Shown piece by piece: positions 9,242-17,022 of a DNA stretch of 34,090 nt. Origin of the DNA: a virus; IMG/VR virus record IMGVR_UViG_3300009420_000042, positions 1 through 34,090 of that record. One strand, written 5' to 3'. A model generated the notes under the pieces. That model worked only from the letters and a program-made list of their open reading frames with translations. It had not been told where the DNA came from and searched no databases. The position numbers and the translations under genes were made by a program. Position 1 is the stretch's first letter, and every line of letters starts with the position of its first letter.

Positions 9242-9247
9242 TATAAT
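9242..9247 (+). promoter_or_regulatory. Possible -10 box of queC
   Basis: TATAAT lies 6 nt before the second ATG of queC (9254), the same spacing as at gp32. No -35 hexamer is seen 16-18 nt upstream, so this is weaker than the uvsX and gp32 promoters. Confidence 0.4.
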
Positions 9248-9253
9248 ATGATA

Positions 9254-9970
9254 ATGAAAAATAATTCAAAGTGTATTGTACCCTTGAGTGGTGGTTTAGA
9301 TTCTACTGTTATATACCACTACGCAATATCACGCGGTCTTGATGTGCATGCAATAGGGTATGACTACGGCCAGAGGCACAGAGTTAAGGAACTAGCATGC
9401 GCTCAAAAGACGATATATAGAACAAAACAAGATAATCTTAAGATACTAGACTTATCATTCTTCAAGGATATTGTAACAACAAGTGCGTTAACGAACAATG
9501 CAATCGATGTAGCAAAAGCTAAGGATGTGATAGGTGATCCACAGACAGTTAATTATGTACCCAATAGAAATATGATGATGCTATCTATATGTACAGCGTA
9601 TGCAGAGTCTATTGAAGCAACTAAAGTCTTTCATGGAGCTGCTCTAGTAGATAGTCAAGCTGGTTTTTGGGATGGTTCTATAGAATTCCTATCAGCTATT
9701 AATGCTATAAATCAACTCAATAGACGCACACGTATCGAGATTATTGCACCATTGATACTCAAGAGTAAAGCTGATATCATCACCATGGGTATAGAGTTAA
9801 AAGTCGACTTTTCTAATACATGGACGTGTTACGAGGGTGAGGATAAAGCATGTGGTGAATGTACTGCGTGTAGTTCACGCATCCAAGGATTTCTTCAAGC
9901 AGGTTACATTGACCCAGTTCAATACTCAAAGGAGATCCCCTGGAAGTCTCATGACTGTGTAGGTATATAA
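9254..9970 (+). CDS. queC: QueC, 7-cyano-7-deazaguanine (preQ0) synthase
   Basis: QueC converts 7-carboxy-7-deazaguanine to preQ0 with ATP and ammonia. The PP-loop ATPase motif SGGLDS is at about 12-17 from this start, and the zinc ligands are in CYEGEDKACGECTAC near residues 192-206 (four cysteines, usual QueC spacing). Length is 238 aa, full size. The frame also opens two codons earlier (ATG 9248), but that codon abuts the TATAAT box; ATG 9254 is 6 nt from it, as at gp32. The next gene, a class II glutamine amidotransferase, starts one base after this stop. In phages QueC serves deazaguanine DNA modification. No QueD, QueE, FolE or DpdA is seen in the window. Confidence 0.93.
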   Translation: MKNNSKCIVPLSGGLDSTVIYHYAISRGLDVHAIGYDYGQRHRVKELACAQKTIYRTKQDNLKILDLSFFKDIVTTSALTNNAIDVAKAKDVIGDPQTVNYVPNRNMMMLSICTAYAESIEATKVFHGAALVDSQAGFWDGSIEFLSAINAINQLNRRTRIEIIAPLILKSKADIITMGIELKVDFSNTWTCYEGEDKACGECTACSSRIQGFLQAGYIDPVQYSKEIPWKSHDCVGI

Positions 9971-9971
9971 T

Positions 9972-10643
9972 ATGTGTGGTATATTTGGATCTTTAGATTA
10001 TGATGCATATAAGTCTATATATGCAGATAACTGCGTCCGGGGAAATTTCGCCGGTGGTTCACTCTATGTGAATCATAAATCTCACAATTACTCAATAAGT
10101 AAATGGCCAGGTGTATTGCACGATTCTGATCTCGACTGTCATGACAAACAATATATTAATCACGACATATATTTAGGTCATACACAAGCACCTACAAGTA
10201 TGATACGAGCGTATGATGAACGCACCACACATCCATTTGTATCTAAAGATTGGGTAGTCGCGCATAATGGTATTCTAGAGAATCACCTAGAGCTAAGAAA
10301 ATCAATTAATAGTGATATATGTTCTGTAGACTCTGCTGTGATACCAGAACTACTCCAACTATGCATGCAGGATACAGTTGACGATATTGATACCATATCA
10401 CTCATGGCATCTAAACTGAAGGGTACATTCGGGTGTTGGATATTTAGCAGGGTGAATCGTGAGGTGTATATTATAAGATCTGGTAGTACTATATACACGA
10501 ATAAAAAGAAGAATGAATTCACCTCTACCCGAACTACAGCATCATTTCAACCCTTACAAGAGGGTGAGATATACAACATGACACAAGATGGTTTAAAGTC
10601 TGTCGGAGACTTTAAGTACAGCTCACCATTCTTTGTACTATAA
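9972..10643 (+). CDS. Class II glutamine amidotransferase, probable partner of QueC
   Basis: 223 aa, essentially a single Ntn-hydrolase glutaminase domain. Sequence begins MCGIFG, so Cys2 becomes the N-terminal nucleophile after Met removal. Further family signatures are GHTQAP (about 71-76) and AHNGILENH (about 97-105). There is no synthetase or sugar-isomerase domain, so it is not a complete AsnB, GlmS or PurF. It begins 1 nt after queC. In archaea and phages such as 9g a fused Gat-QueC protein makes archaeosine-type bases from preQ0; here the two parts are separate adjacent genes. That it supplies ammonia for an amidino-deazaguanine is inference from this pairing. Confidence 0.85.
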   Translation: MCGIFGSLDYDAYKSIYADNCVRGNFAGGSLYVNHKSHNYSISKWPGVLHDSDLDCHDKQYINHDIYLGHTQAPTSMIRAYDERTTHPFVSKDWVVAHNGILENHLELRKSINSDICSVDSAVIPELLQLCMQDTVDDIDTISLMASKLKGTFGCWIFSRVNREVYIIRSGSTIYTNKKKNEFTSTRTTASFQPLQEGEIYNMTQDGLKSVGDFKYSSPFFVL

Positions 10644-10650
10644 ATTTTAA

Positions 10651-10863
10651 ATGAAATATTATAAAGTAGAATACAAGTTAGGTGATTTGAGTACGAATCA
10701 CTTTAGATATTATCAAGCAGAAGATTATGAGAGTGCTCAGCGTTTGTTTGCTGATGATTCAAATAAAAATATATTTGTCGGTGGTGAGGCATGTATCATA
10801 TCTACAGAAGAATATGACCCAGAGTCTGATTGCTGTGATGTTGATGTGGATTGTTCCTGCTAA
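10651..10863 (+). CDS. Small acidic protein with Cys-rich tail, unknown
   Basis: 70 aa. Begins MKYYKVEYKLGDLSTNHFRY, with a pattern of aromatic and charged residues that suggests a small alpha/beta fold. The last 15 residues are DPESDCCDVDVDCSC, with four cysteines and four aspartates, which could bind a metal or form disulfides. It lies 7 nt after the amidotransferase and 4 nt before the glycosyltransferase. The sequence before its ATG (TATAAATT) is close to a late box but overlaps the preceding stop. No known function. Confidence 0.65.
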   Translation: MKYYKVEYKLGDLSTNHFRYYQAEDYESAQRLFADDSNKNIFVGGEACIISTEEYDPESDCCDVDVDCSC

Positions 10864-10867
10864 AATC

Positions 10868-11548
10868 ATGAAAAATATATTAGCTGTATCATGTACATCT
10901 CACAGCAAAGATCGTAGGGATAGCCTGATGGTGTACAAGTCATTAAATTTACTGAAACATGAAATCGACCTTCGTATAATTTATGACAACAAGAGAGGCC
11001 TCCCGGAGGTTTACAATGAGTATATATCTGCAAAATATGCTAAGAAGTACGATATATTATTATTCATACACGATGATGTATATGTAGATGACCTTAAGAT
11101 AAGAGGAAAGCTATATGAGGCAATCAAACAATATGATATTGTTGGTGTCGCCGGTTGTTTGTATCCGATTATAAGAAAACCAGCGTTATGGCATCTGATG
11201 TCAGATCGTCTTAACCATAGAGGTTATGTTGCTCATGTAAACCCACAGGATATAGCAACTATCAATATGACAACATTTGGACCTACTCCTAGTCGTGTTG
11301 CTGTAATTGACGGCCTCTTCATGGCTATCAATCTTAAAAGTGTATTAAATTCTGAATGGAAATTTGATGAAGATTTCAAGTATCATCACTACGATTTATC
11401 ATCCTGCTTATATGCAAATGAGAAGAATTTAAAAATTGGCGTTACACCTATAAACACCATTCACGCTTCATCTGGGTTGTCAAGTATATCTAATCCTGAT
11501 TTCACTGAGTCTCAAGATATATTCATATCTAAACATCATGCCAAATAA
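10868..11548 (+). CDS. GT-A type glycosyltransferase
   Basis: 226 aa, starting MKNILAVSCTSHSKDRRDSL. The frame is open further upstream to 10727, but that part lies over the preceding gene, so ATG 10868 is chosen. ILLFIHDDVYVDD (about 65-77) is the D-x-D-like nucleotide-sugar and metal site; VIDGLFMAINLKSV and KFDEDFKYHHYDLSSCLYA (about 155-190) match the acceptor and catalytic region of GT2-like enzymes that read F-D-E-x-F-x-x-Y-D. The sugar and acceptor are unknown. It follows the QueC/amidotransferase pair and overlaps the helicase gene by 11 nt. Confidence 0.65.
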   Translation: MKNILAVSCTSHSKDRRDSLMVYKSLNLLKHEIDLRIIYDNKRGLPEVYNEYISAKYAKKYDILLFIHDDVYVDDLKIRGKLYEAIKQYDIVGVAGCLYPIIRKPALWHLMSDRLNHRGYVAHVNPQDIATINMTTFGPTPSRVAVIDGLFMAINLKSVLNSEWKFDEDFKYHHYDLSSCLYANEKNLKIGVTPINTIHASSGLSSISNPDFTESQDIFISKHHAK

Positions 11549-12887
11549 GATAGACTTAGATTTCTATGAGACTGTTATAATATATCATGTATTGACAGAT
11601 GACTCATATCTCGGATCTATTGTGGATATATTAGATGTTAAATTATTCAACAATAGAGACATTAGATCTATAGTGAAGATAATTTGTAAATTTTATGAAG
11701 AGCGAGATGCAGTACCATCACTAACAGAGTTGAAGGCTTATCTAATAGATGATACACTGAAGCAAAACTTCAAAGCTGTCGTTAATATCATATCTACATT
11801 TGACTCAAACTTCGATAATGATGAGCTGATGATAAACACAGAGCAATTCTTCAAGGAGCGATCTGTATACAGCACGATGCTGAGTATCGTAGATGAACAG
11901 AAACAAGACAAGCCAGTTGATACATCTGATATTATCAAGAGATTAGAAGACGCATGTAGTATATCCATTCAAGCAGATAAGGGTTTAGATTATTACAATG
12001 ATGTAGATAAACATATATCAGACCTACTACAAGAAGATAGTTGTATATCATCTGGATGGGAGTGGTTGGATGAGAAGATAGGTGGTGGTTATCTTGAGCA
12101 TGGCCGCGCTATATATGTTTTCGCTGGAGAAACTAATATTGGTAAGTCTATATTTCTCGGAAATACAGCGATCAACCTAGCCAATCAAGGTAAGACTGTA
12201 TTGCTAGTAACACTAGAGATGTCTGAATTAGTATACGCTAAGAGGATTAGTACAAATATAACACAGATACCCATAAGTCAACTGTCACATGATGTTGAAG
12301 TTCTTAAATCTGAGATACAATCACACCACGACAAAACACAAGGTCGTATACTGATAAAAGAGTTCCCACCAAGTACAATCACATGCTCGACACTTAAAGC
12401 TTTCATAAAAAAGTTAAGAGATACAGGTATAGTAATTGACGCTCTGGTCATAGATTATGTTAATCTATTGACTACTACTGATGGTGTTAATTCTTATGAG
12501 AGGATAAAGTACGTCACCGAGAGACTCAGAGCTCTTAGTTACGTTTTCACCTGCCCAGTTATTACCGCTACGCAGTTGAATAGATCAGGATACAACGAAA
12601 CTAATCCAGGCCTAGAGACAGTTGGTGAGAGTTATGGTCTAGCTGCTACAGCTGACTGTATGTTCAGTATATGGCAGGAAGAAGAAGACGCAGAGATCGG
12701 AGTTATTAGATTAGGTCTTATGAAAAATCGATTCGGTCAAAACTTTGGTCAGTGTGCTATGCAAATTGACTACCCTACACTAACTATAACACAAGACGAC
12801 TCTCTACCAGATTGTAACAGTACGCACACTGAAGAAGAAGACTCAAAGAGTTCGGATTTTGATATAGAGAAATTCTTGAAAGGTTGA
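11538..12887 (+). CDS. 41: Replicative DNA helicase gp41 (DnaB family)
   Basis: Hexameric 5'-3' helicase that unwinds the fork and carries primase gp61. 449 aa (T4: 475). The N-terminal domain (1-150) is helical; the RecA-like core has Walker A GETNIGKS (197-204), catalytic glutamate in LVTLEMSE (E227), Walker B ALVIDYVNLL (302-311, D306), TATQLNRSGYN (343-353) and the arginine-finger region MKNRFG (395-400). The C-terminus is acidic. Translation overlaps the glycosyltransferase end by 11 nt. The stop is followed by a repeat-rich spacer before the DHH gene. Confidence 0.95.
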   Translation: MPNKIDLDFYETVIIYHVLTDDSYLGSIVDILDVKLFNNRDIRSIVKIICKFYEERDAVPSLTELKAYLIDDTLKQNFKAVVNIISTFDSNFDNDELMINTEQFFKERSVYSTMLSIVDEQKQDKPVDTSDIIKRLEDACSISIQADKGLDYYNDVDKHISDLLQEDSCISSGWEWLDEKIGGGYLEHGRAIYVFAGETNIGKSIFLGNTAINLANQGKTVLLVTLEMSELVYAKRISTNITQIPISQLSHDVEVLKSEIQSHHDKTQGRILIKEFPPSTITCSTLKAFIKKLRDTGIVIDALVIDYVNLLTTTDGVNSYERIKYVTERLRALSYVFTCPVITATQLNRSGYNETNPGLETVGESYGLAATADCMFSIWQEEEDAEIGVIRLGLMKNRFGQNFGQCAMQIDYPTLTITQDDSLPDCNSTHTEEEDSKSSDFDIEKFLKG

Positions 12888-12894
12888 TATACGA

Positions 12895-12929
12895 GTTGAT
12901 ATATATGATTATCAACGATAAATATCGTT
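12895..12929 (+). promoter_or_regulatory. Two adjacent inverted repeats with a late-type box
   Basis: GTTGATA-N8-TATCAAC occupies 12895-12916. It is followed, overlapping by 3 nt, by the palindrome AACGATA-AA-TATCGTT (12914-12929). The second palindrome contains GATAAATA (12917-12924), 11 nt before the ATG of the DHH gene. GTTGATATA also occurs as a direct repeat at 12883. It could be an operator over a promoter; it lacks a T-tract, so a terminator is unlikely. Confidence 0.5.
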
Positions 12930-12935
12930 TATATT

Positions 12936-13841
12936 ATGAGTACGAGAAAGTGTCAAATATTTACTGATTGTGATCTAGATGGTGCTGGAGCATACCTAGT
13001 GTTTAGATGGTTCACTCAATCTAGTTGCTCGGTCAAGGTCACTAGAGTCAATGACGTAGAGCAAGATTATAAGAGTTGGTCTAAGGGTAAAAATGTATCG
13101 GATTATGATATATATTTTCTTGACCTTGATACATCATCTGATGAGATGTTGAATCTTATAGATAAACCTAACGTGACAATCTACGACCACCACAAATCTC
13201 ACGATAGCGCTAAATCACTATATAAGCACGCCAAGATATGTATAACTACATACTCAAGTACTACTAAACTGATATACAATGTACTCAGTGTAAAATATCC
13301 AGAAATAAAACTAACAAACAACCAGAAGCTATTAGTAGTATTAGTGGATGATTATGATAGCTACAAGTTCAAGATTCCAAATTCATATGAGCTCAATTGC
13401 CTGTTCTGGAATTACGCTGGTGATAGATTATCTAAATTTATAGAAGATTTCGATACAGGGTTCTTTGCATTCACTAGACAACATCACAACATAATTAATT
13501 TTTACTTGAAGAAGCTAGCGAATACAAAAAGAAGCCTGAATATATACACCGCAGATATACCTATTAAAGGCAGCAATTATAAATTCATCAGCACGTTTGC
13601 AGATTCATGTATAAATGATATAGCTGATCACATCATAAAGGAACACACTGCAGATATAGGTATGGTAGTCAATACAAAATCAAATAACATCTCGTTCCGG
13701 AAGCAACATACATGTCAGGTTGACCTATCCAAGCTAGCACAAACTATATGCGAGACTGGTGGTGGTCATGAGTATGCCTCCGGTGGGACTATAGGAGATA
13801 AATTTATGGAGTTCAGTAAAATTTTCACACAAATTCAATAA
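12936..13841 (+). CDS. DHH-family phosphoesterase
   Basis: 301 aa. Catalytic motifs of the DHH superfamily are in order: TDCDLDGAGA (10-19), FLDLD (61-65), YDHHKSHD (83-90), VDDYDSYK (about 137-144), and a C-terminal DHHA1 signature GGGHEYASGG (about 275-284). Family members are RecJ-type exonucleases, nanoRNases and cyclic dinucleotide phosphodiesterases. The size, close to stand-alone NrnA-like proteins, favours a small nuclease or phosphodiesterase acting on short oligonucleotides or signalling nucleotides. The substrate cannot be told from sequence. Its stop shares one base with the next start. Confidence 0.85.
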   Translation: MSTRKCQIFTDCDLDGAGAYLVFRWFTQSSCSVKVTRVNDVEQDYKSWSKGKNVSDYDIYFLDLDTSSDEMLNLIDKPNVTIYDHHKSHDSAKSLYKHAKICITTYSSTTKLIYNVLSVKYPEIKLTNNQKLLVVLVDDYDSYKFKIPNSYELNCLFWNYAGDRLSKFIEDFDTGFFAFTRQHHNIINFYLKKLANTKRSLNIYTADIPIKGSNYKFISTFADSCINDIADHIIKEHTADIGMVVNTKSNNISFRKQHTCQVDLSKLAQTICETGGGHEYASGGTIGDKFMEFSKIFTQIQ

Positions 13842-14149
13842 TGAATACAGTAATAACGCAGATAAAGTCAAACGACCCAACGACACCTATAAACACGAGA
13901 GAATTTGATCATAAATTCTTATCATTTTGCACATGTATATGCTTATCTAAAAATAAGAAAATGAATCTAGCCAAGATATTCATAGCATTACTCGAAAACT
14001 CTAGTATCCGCTCCGCGATGCTATACTCCTCTGCAGTTGATAGTGACTGGGTGCTATTAAGAAAATTTCTAGAATATGACTCTACATTATACAAATCAAA
14101 GTATATAAAAAATTACCTACTATCAACATCCACCCCACTAAAGAAATGA
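13841..14149 (+). CDS. Small protein of unknown function
   Basis: 102 aa, Lys/Ser-rich, mostly predicted helical (KKMNLAKIFIALLENSSIRS; then WVLLRKFLEYDSTLYKSKYI). One small Cys pair (FCTCICL) occurs around residue 30. It lies between the DHH gene (1-nt overlap) and the next unknown gene (ATGA overlap), so it is co-translated with them. Its position just before gp32 is where T4-likes keep accessory replication proteins such as gp59 or gp33, but I see no sequence resemblance to either. Confidence 0.65.
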   Translation: MNTVITQIKSNDPTTPINTREFDHKFLSFCTCICLSKNKKMNLAKIFIALLENSSIRSAMLYSSAVDSDWVLLRKFLEYDSTLYKSKYIKNYLLSTSTPLKK

Positions 14150-14802
14150 CCAGTTTTGAAGAATTGATATACAACAAGTATATTGCAGTATCACGATCTA
14201 GTCAAAATAAACCGTTCCGACTTAGAAAAGATTTTACTGATTTTGAGAGTACAGAATATTATGCATATGTGAAAAAATTATCTTACTTCTTCACAAAATT
14301 CCCGCATATAAATCTAGATGACTTCTTCAAAGCACCTTATGAAATATACAAGGATACTGATTTTGATCTTAAATTCTATATATCTCAGAGAGCTTTAAAA
14401 GTGTATACACTATTCAACCAAAAGACCAGAGCATTACCACCAGATAGTGATGAGCAATTGTATGGTATTAAGAAATCACTTCAATACATTCTAACCTTCT
14501 GCAATAATCAATCTATATTAATCGATGATTATATATCCCACAAATCTGGAGGGATCCCTTCATGTGCCCTACACTTGAAGCAATGTAAAGTCACAATGTA
14601 TACATTGCTTGGTTTCAATCAATTCGAGAAGACTATCAATAGCTCAGATATTGAGTATATCAAGCATGTGTTAGGTGATATATATGACAATATACCTACA
14701 TTCAGAACGAAATTTATATCATCAAAGATAGCCAAGAAGTTATCAAGAGTGGGTATAGATAAGATCCGAGATTTACAATCTAAAAACTCAATCGTACAAT
14801 AA
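14146..14802 (+). CDS. Unknown protein next to gp32, possible replication accessory
   Basis: 218 aa, basic and aromatic-rich, all-helical in appearance. Conserved-looking segments are NKPFRLRKDFTDFESTEYY (about 22-40), FFTKFPHINLDDFFKAPYEI (about 48-67) and DFDLKFYISQRALKVYTLF (about 72-90). Size and location immediately before gp32 match the T4 helicase loader gp59 (217 aa), which is also all-helical. I cannot find gp59 motifs by eye, so the identity is open. It overlaps the previous gene as ATGA. The stop is followed one base later by the gp32 promoter. Confidence 0.7.
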   Translation: MTSFEELIYNKYIAVSRSSQNKPFRLRKDFTDFESTEYYAYVKKLSYFFTKFPHINLDDFFKAPYEIYKDTDFDLKFYISQRALKVYTLFNQKTRALPPDSDEQLYGIKKSLQYILTFCNNQSILIDDYISHKSGGIPSCALHLKQCKVTMYTLLGFNQFEKTINSSDIEYIKHVLGDIYDNIPTFRTKFISSKIAKKLSRVGIDKIRDLQSKNSIVQ

Positions 14803-14803
14803 G

Positions 14804-14832
14804 TTGCATTACAGCACACCTTATGTTATAAT
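14804..14832 (+). promoter_or_regulatory. Sigma70-type promoter of gp32
   Basis: TTGCAT (14804-14809), 17-nt spacer, TATAAT (14827-14832). A start 7 nt after the -10 box falls exactly on the A of the gp32 ATG (14839), so the mRNA may be leaderless. The first ten bases match the uvsX promoter. Confidence 0.8.
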
Positions 14833-14838
14833 ATAGAC

Positions 14839-15741
14839 ATGAGTATGTTCAATAGTTCAATGTTTGATACAATTAAAGACGCGTTAAGTAAAGAGACGTC
14901 TGGTTCTCGATCAAGTGGTATTAGCGATATACTGAGATTTGAAAAAGGTAACACTTTTACTGTCCGGTTATTACCTAATATACAAGATCCAGGAAAGACT
15001 TTCTTTCACTACTTCGTACATGGGTGGGAATCGTTTGCAACCGGGCAGTATATAAGTTTTACTAGCCCGACTACATTCGATGAGAGAGATCCTATCGGTG
15101 AGTATAGATACAAGATGTATAAGACTGGTTCGCCAGCAGAAAAAGAAAAGTCGAGAAGTATCATCAGAAGCGAGAAGTGGTTAGTCAACGCTCTCGTGAT
15201 TGACGATCCTTTAAACCCGGACAACAACAACAAAGTAAAGGTTGTTCGTTTTGGCAAGCAACTTCATAAGATTATTATGGATGCAATCTCCGGTGAAGAT
15301 AGTGATCAGTTTGGCTCTCGAGTTTTTGACTTATCATCTAATGGTTGTAATCTGAGAATTCGTTGTGATGACCAAGGTGGATTTCCTACTTATGTAGCTT
15401 CTAAGTTTTTGATGCCGAGTGAGATTGCTAATGTAGATGCAGACTCAACGTACGAAAGTACTACAGATCTAACTAAAGTATTTACAATCAAAAGTTATGA
15501 TGAGTTGCTACAAGGTTTAAACGAACATTATCATGTTAATGACGAAATTTCGAGTACCTCAGATGTACAAAGCTCAACCCCAGCACCCGCTCCATCTCCC
15601 GTGGTATCTACAACCACAGTGGTTGATACACCGGTGGTCGTCAAGCCTGTGTCAAGTGAGTCACCTCAGTCAACAACTGGTGAAGACCAACCGTTAGATG
15701 ATGATAAGATCAAAATGCTCTTGCAGGGTTTAGATGGATAA
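14839..15741 (+). CDS. 32: Single-stranded DNA-binding protein gp32
   Basis: Cooperative ssDNA-binding protein of the replisome, 300 aa (T4: 301). The OB-fold core runs from about residue 30 to 215: NTFTVRLLPNIQDP, then WLVNALVIDDPLNPDNNNKV and KVVRFGKQLHKII align with the T4 core (ANILVVKDP...PEN..KVFKYRFGKKI). The region where T4 gp32 holds its zinc ligands reads HGWESFATGQYISFTSPTTF here and has no cysteine, so the zinc site appears absent. A Pro/Thr-rich linker (about 245-275) leads to an acidic tail ending DDDKIKMLLQGLDG, the usual protein-interaction tail. It overlaps the next gene by 8 nt. Confidence 0.92.
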   Translation: MSMFNSSMFDTIKDALSKETSGSRSSGISDILRFEKGNTFTVRLLPNIQDPGKTFFHYFVHGWESFATGQYISFTSPTTFDERDPIGEYRYKMYKTGSPAEKEKSRSIIRSEKWLVNALVIDDPLNPDNNNKVKVVRFGKQLHKIIMDAISGEDSDQFGSRVFDLSSNGCNLRIRCDDQGGFPTYVASKFLMPSEIANVDADSTYESTTDLTKVFTIKSYDELLQGLNEHYHVNDEISSTSDVQSSTPAPAPSPVVSTTTVVDTPVVVKPVSSESPQSTTGEDQPLDDDKIKMLLQGLDG

Positions 15742-16306
15742 TAAACATAAACCAACCGAAGATATAACACCAGAATCTATTGACTGGGCAAGTTATCATG
15801 CAGATAACCAGCAGAATATAGATATAGGTACCGTAGCTAATCTAGTTCAACGAATCGGTGGTGAGCTGAGTCATATTGATAAACAATTCGTAGGTAGTAG
15901 TCCTTCTCGCGTCGAGAAAATAGATAAGCAGAAGATTTTATCTGAACTCACTCCTGAGAATAATACTAAATCAAGTCCACCAAATCATCCTACCCCTAGA
16001 CAATCTGAGAACATAACTCAAACTAACATCAACCATTCCCCTAGTAGTGCATCAATCAGCAAGGTGCCAATCACCGATGATGCACTACTGGGTATTGTTA
16101 AAAGATTAGATCGATTGGAGTCAACAGCTAAGGCATTCAAGCATGCAAGGAAGATTAAACGAGGTGTTACATATAGCGTGAGTTCTAATAGTATGAGAGG
16201 TCAGATAAAGGATGCAGATCTTATAGCTGAGCTTGTATTATCCGAACTCGCAAAAGGAGTAAAGACAATATCAATTAAATTACATGAAAATTCAGATACA
16301 AAATAG
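15734..16306 (+). CDS. Unknown protein between gp32 and gp45
   Basis: 190 aa. The middle (about 65-115) is low-complexity Pro/Ser/Thr/Asn and probably disordered. The C-terminal 75 residues look folded: DDALLGIVKRLDRLESTAKA (helix), then KIKRGVTYSV and LIAELVLSELAKGVKTISIK. It overlaps gp32 by 8 nt and gp45 by 23 nt, so its expression is coupled to both, suggesting a replication or transcription accessory role such as linking clamp and SSB. No family recognised. Confidence 0.65.
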   Translation: MDNKHKPTEDITPESIDWASYHADNQQNIDIGTVANLVQRIGGELSHIDKQFVGSSPSRVEKIDKQKILSELTPENNTKSSPPNHPTPRQSENITQTNINHSPSSASISKVPITDDALLGIVKRLDRLESTAKAFKHARKIKRGVTYSVSSNSMRGQIKDADLIAELVLSELAKGVKTISIKLHENSDTK

Positions 16307-17021
16307 AATAGACTTCCTGAGATATTTTATATCACCTCTATGTAAGATAGACGAGAATGTAGTGATAAAGACCAGTGATAATAAGCTATCCACCATTGCG
16401 TGTAGTAGTGATTCATCAGTGTTCTTGAATTGTATATATACTGCATGTGATATTGAACCAGGTGTATATTCAGATATAAACCTACCAGATGTTAGCAAGA
16501 TGTTGAACGCTATTAATTCTTTATCAGTTCATGACTTAGAGTTACTTCATGAAGATAATAAATTAAAGTATAAATCAGATGACATAAGCTTCAAGGTGCA
16601 TCTTCTAGAAGATGGTATTATAACACCTCCAGCAGTTAATATAGACAAGCTCAAGAATATTGAGTTTGATACATCATTTGATATACCATATGATCGACTA
16701 CAGACACTGATTAAAGGTTCAACGTTTGCTACAGACACCAATAAAGTATATTTTCAAACTGATAATAATAGAGTCTTAGCTGAGCTTAGAGATTCAGACA
16801 ATGAGTATATCAATTGTTTCTCGTCTATTGTGTCAGAGAGTCACAGGGGAAACCCAATAACTACTGCTGTACCAGTCACGTTTGAAGCATTAAGAATGAT
16901 CCTAGGTATCAAATTTGAAGTATGCTCCGTACACTTGAGCAATAAACTGAATGTATTCTTATTTGACATATCAGGAGAAGGTTATAAAATAAATTATATA
17001 GTAAGCGGATTACGCAGATAA
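16284..17021 (+). CDS. 45: Sliding clamp gp45
   Basis: Trimeric DNA clamp for gp43, also a mobile activator of late transcription in T4. 245 aa (T4: 228). Two repeated clamp-like halves are visible: residues about 1-115, with FLNCIYTACDIEPGVYSDIN and VSKMLNAINSLSVHDLELLH, and about 120-245, with FDTSFDIPYDRLQTLIKGST and FEVCSVHLSNKLNVFLFDIS. The strand-rich pattern and the D-L-x-x-F/M-L-N/G-x-L element near residue 75 match gp45. Start ATG 16284 lies inside the previous gene, 23 nt overlap. T4-type late promoters in the window need this protein. Clamp loader genes 44 and 62 are not in the window. Confidence 0.85.
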   Translation: MKIQIQNRIDFLRYFISPLCKIDENVVIKTSDNKLSTIACSSDSSVFLNCIYTACDIEPGVYSDINLPDVSKMLNAINSLSVHDLELLHEDNKLKYKSDDISFKVHLLEDGIITPPAVNIDKLKNIEFDTSFDIPYDRLQTLIKGSTFATDTNKVYFQTDNNRVLAELRDSDNEYINCFSSIVSESHRGNPITTAVPVTFEALRMILGIKFEVCSVHLSNKLNVFLFDISGEGYKINYIVSGLRR

Positions 17022-17022
17022 A

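Noticed and set aside
10727-10867. 47-residue extension of the GT-A glycosyltransferase
   Set aside because: It lies wholly over the 70-aa gene in another frame, and the family-like N-terminus starts at MKNILAVSC.
16253-16260. AAAAGGAG as a ribosome site for gp45
   Set aside because: It is more than 20 nt before ATG 16284, too far to act as a Shine-Dalgarno for it.
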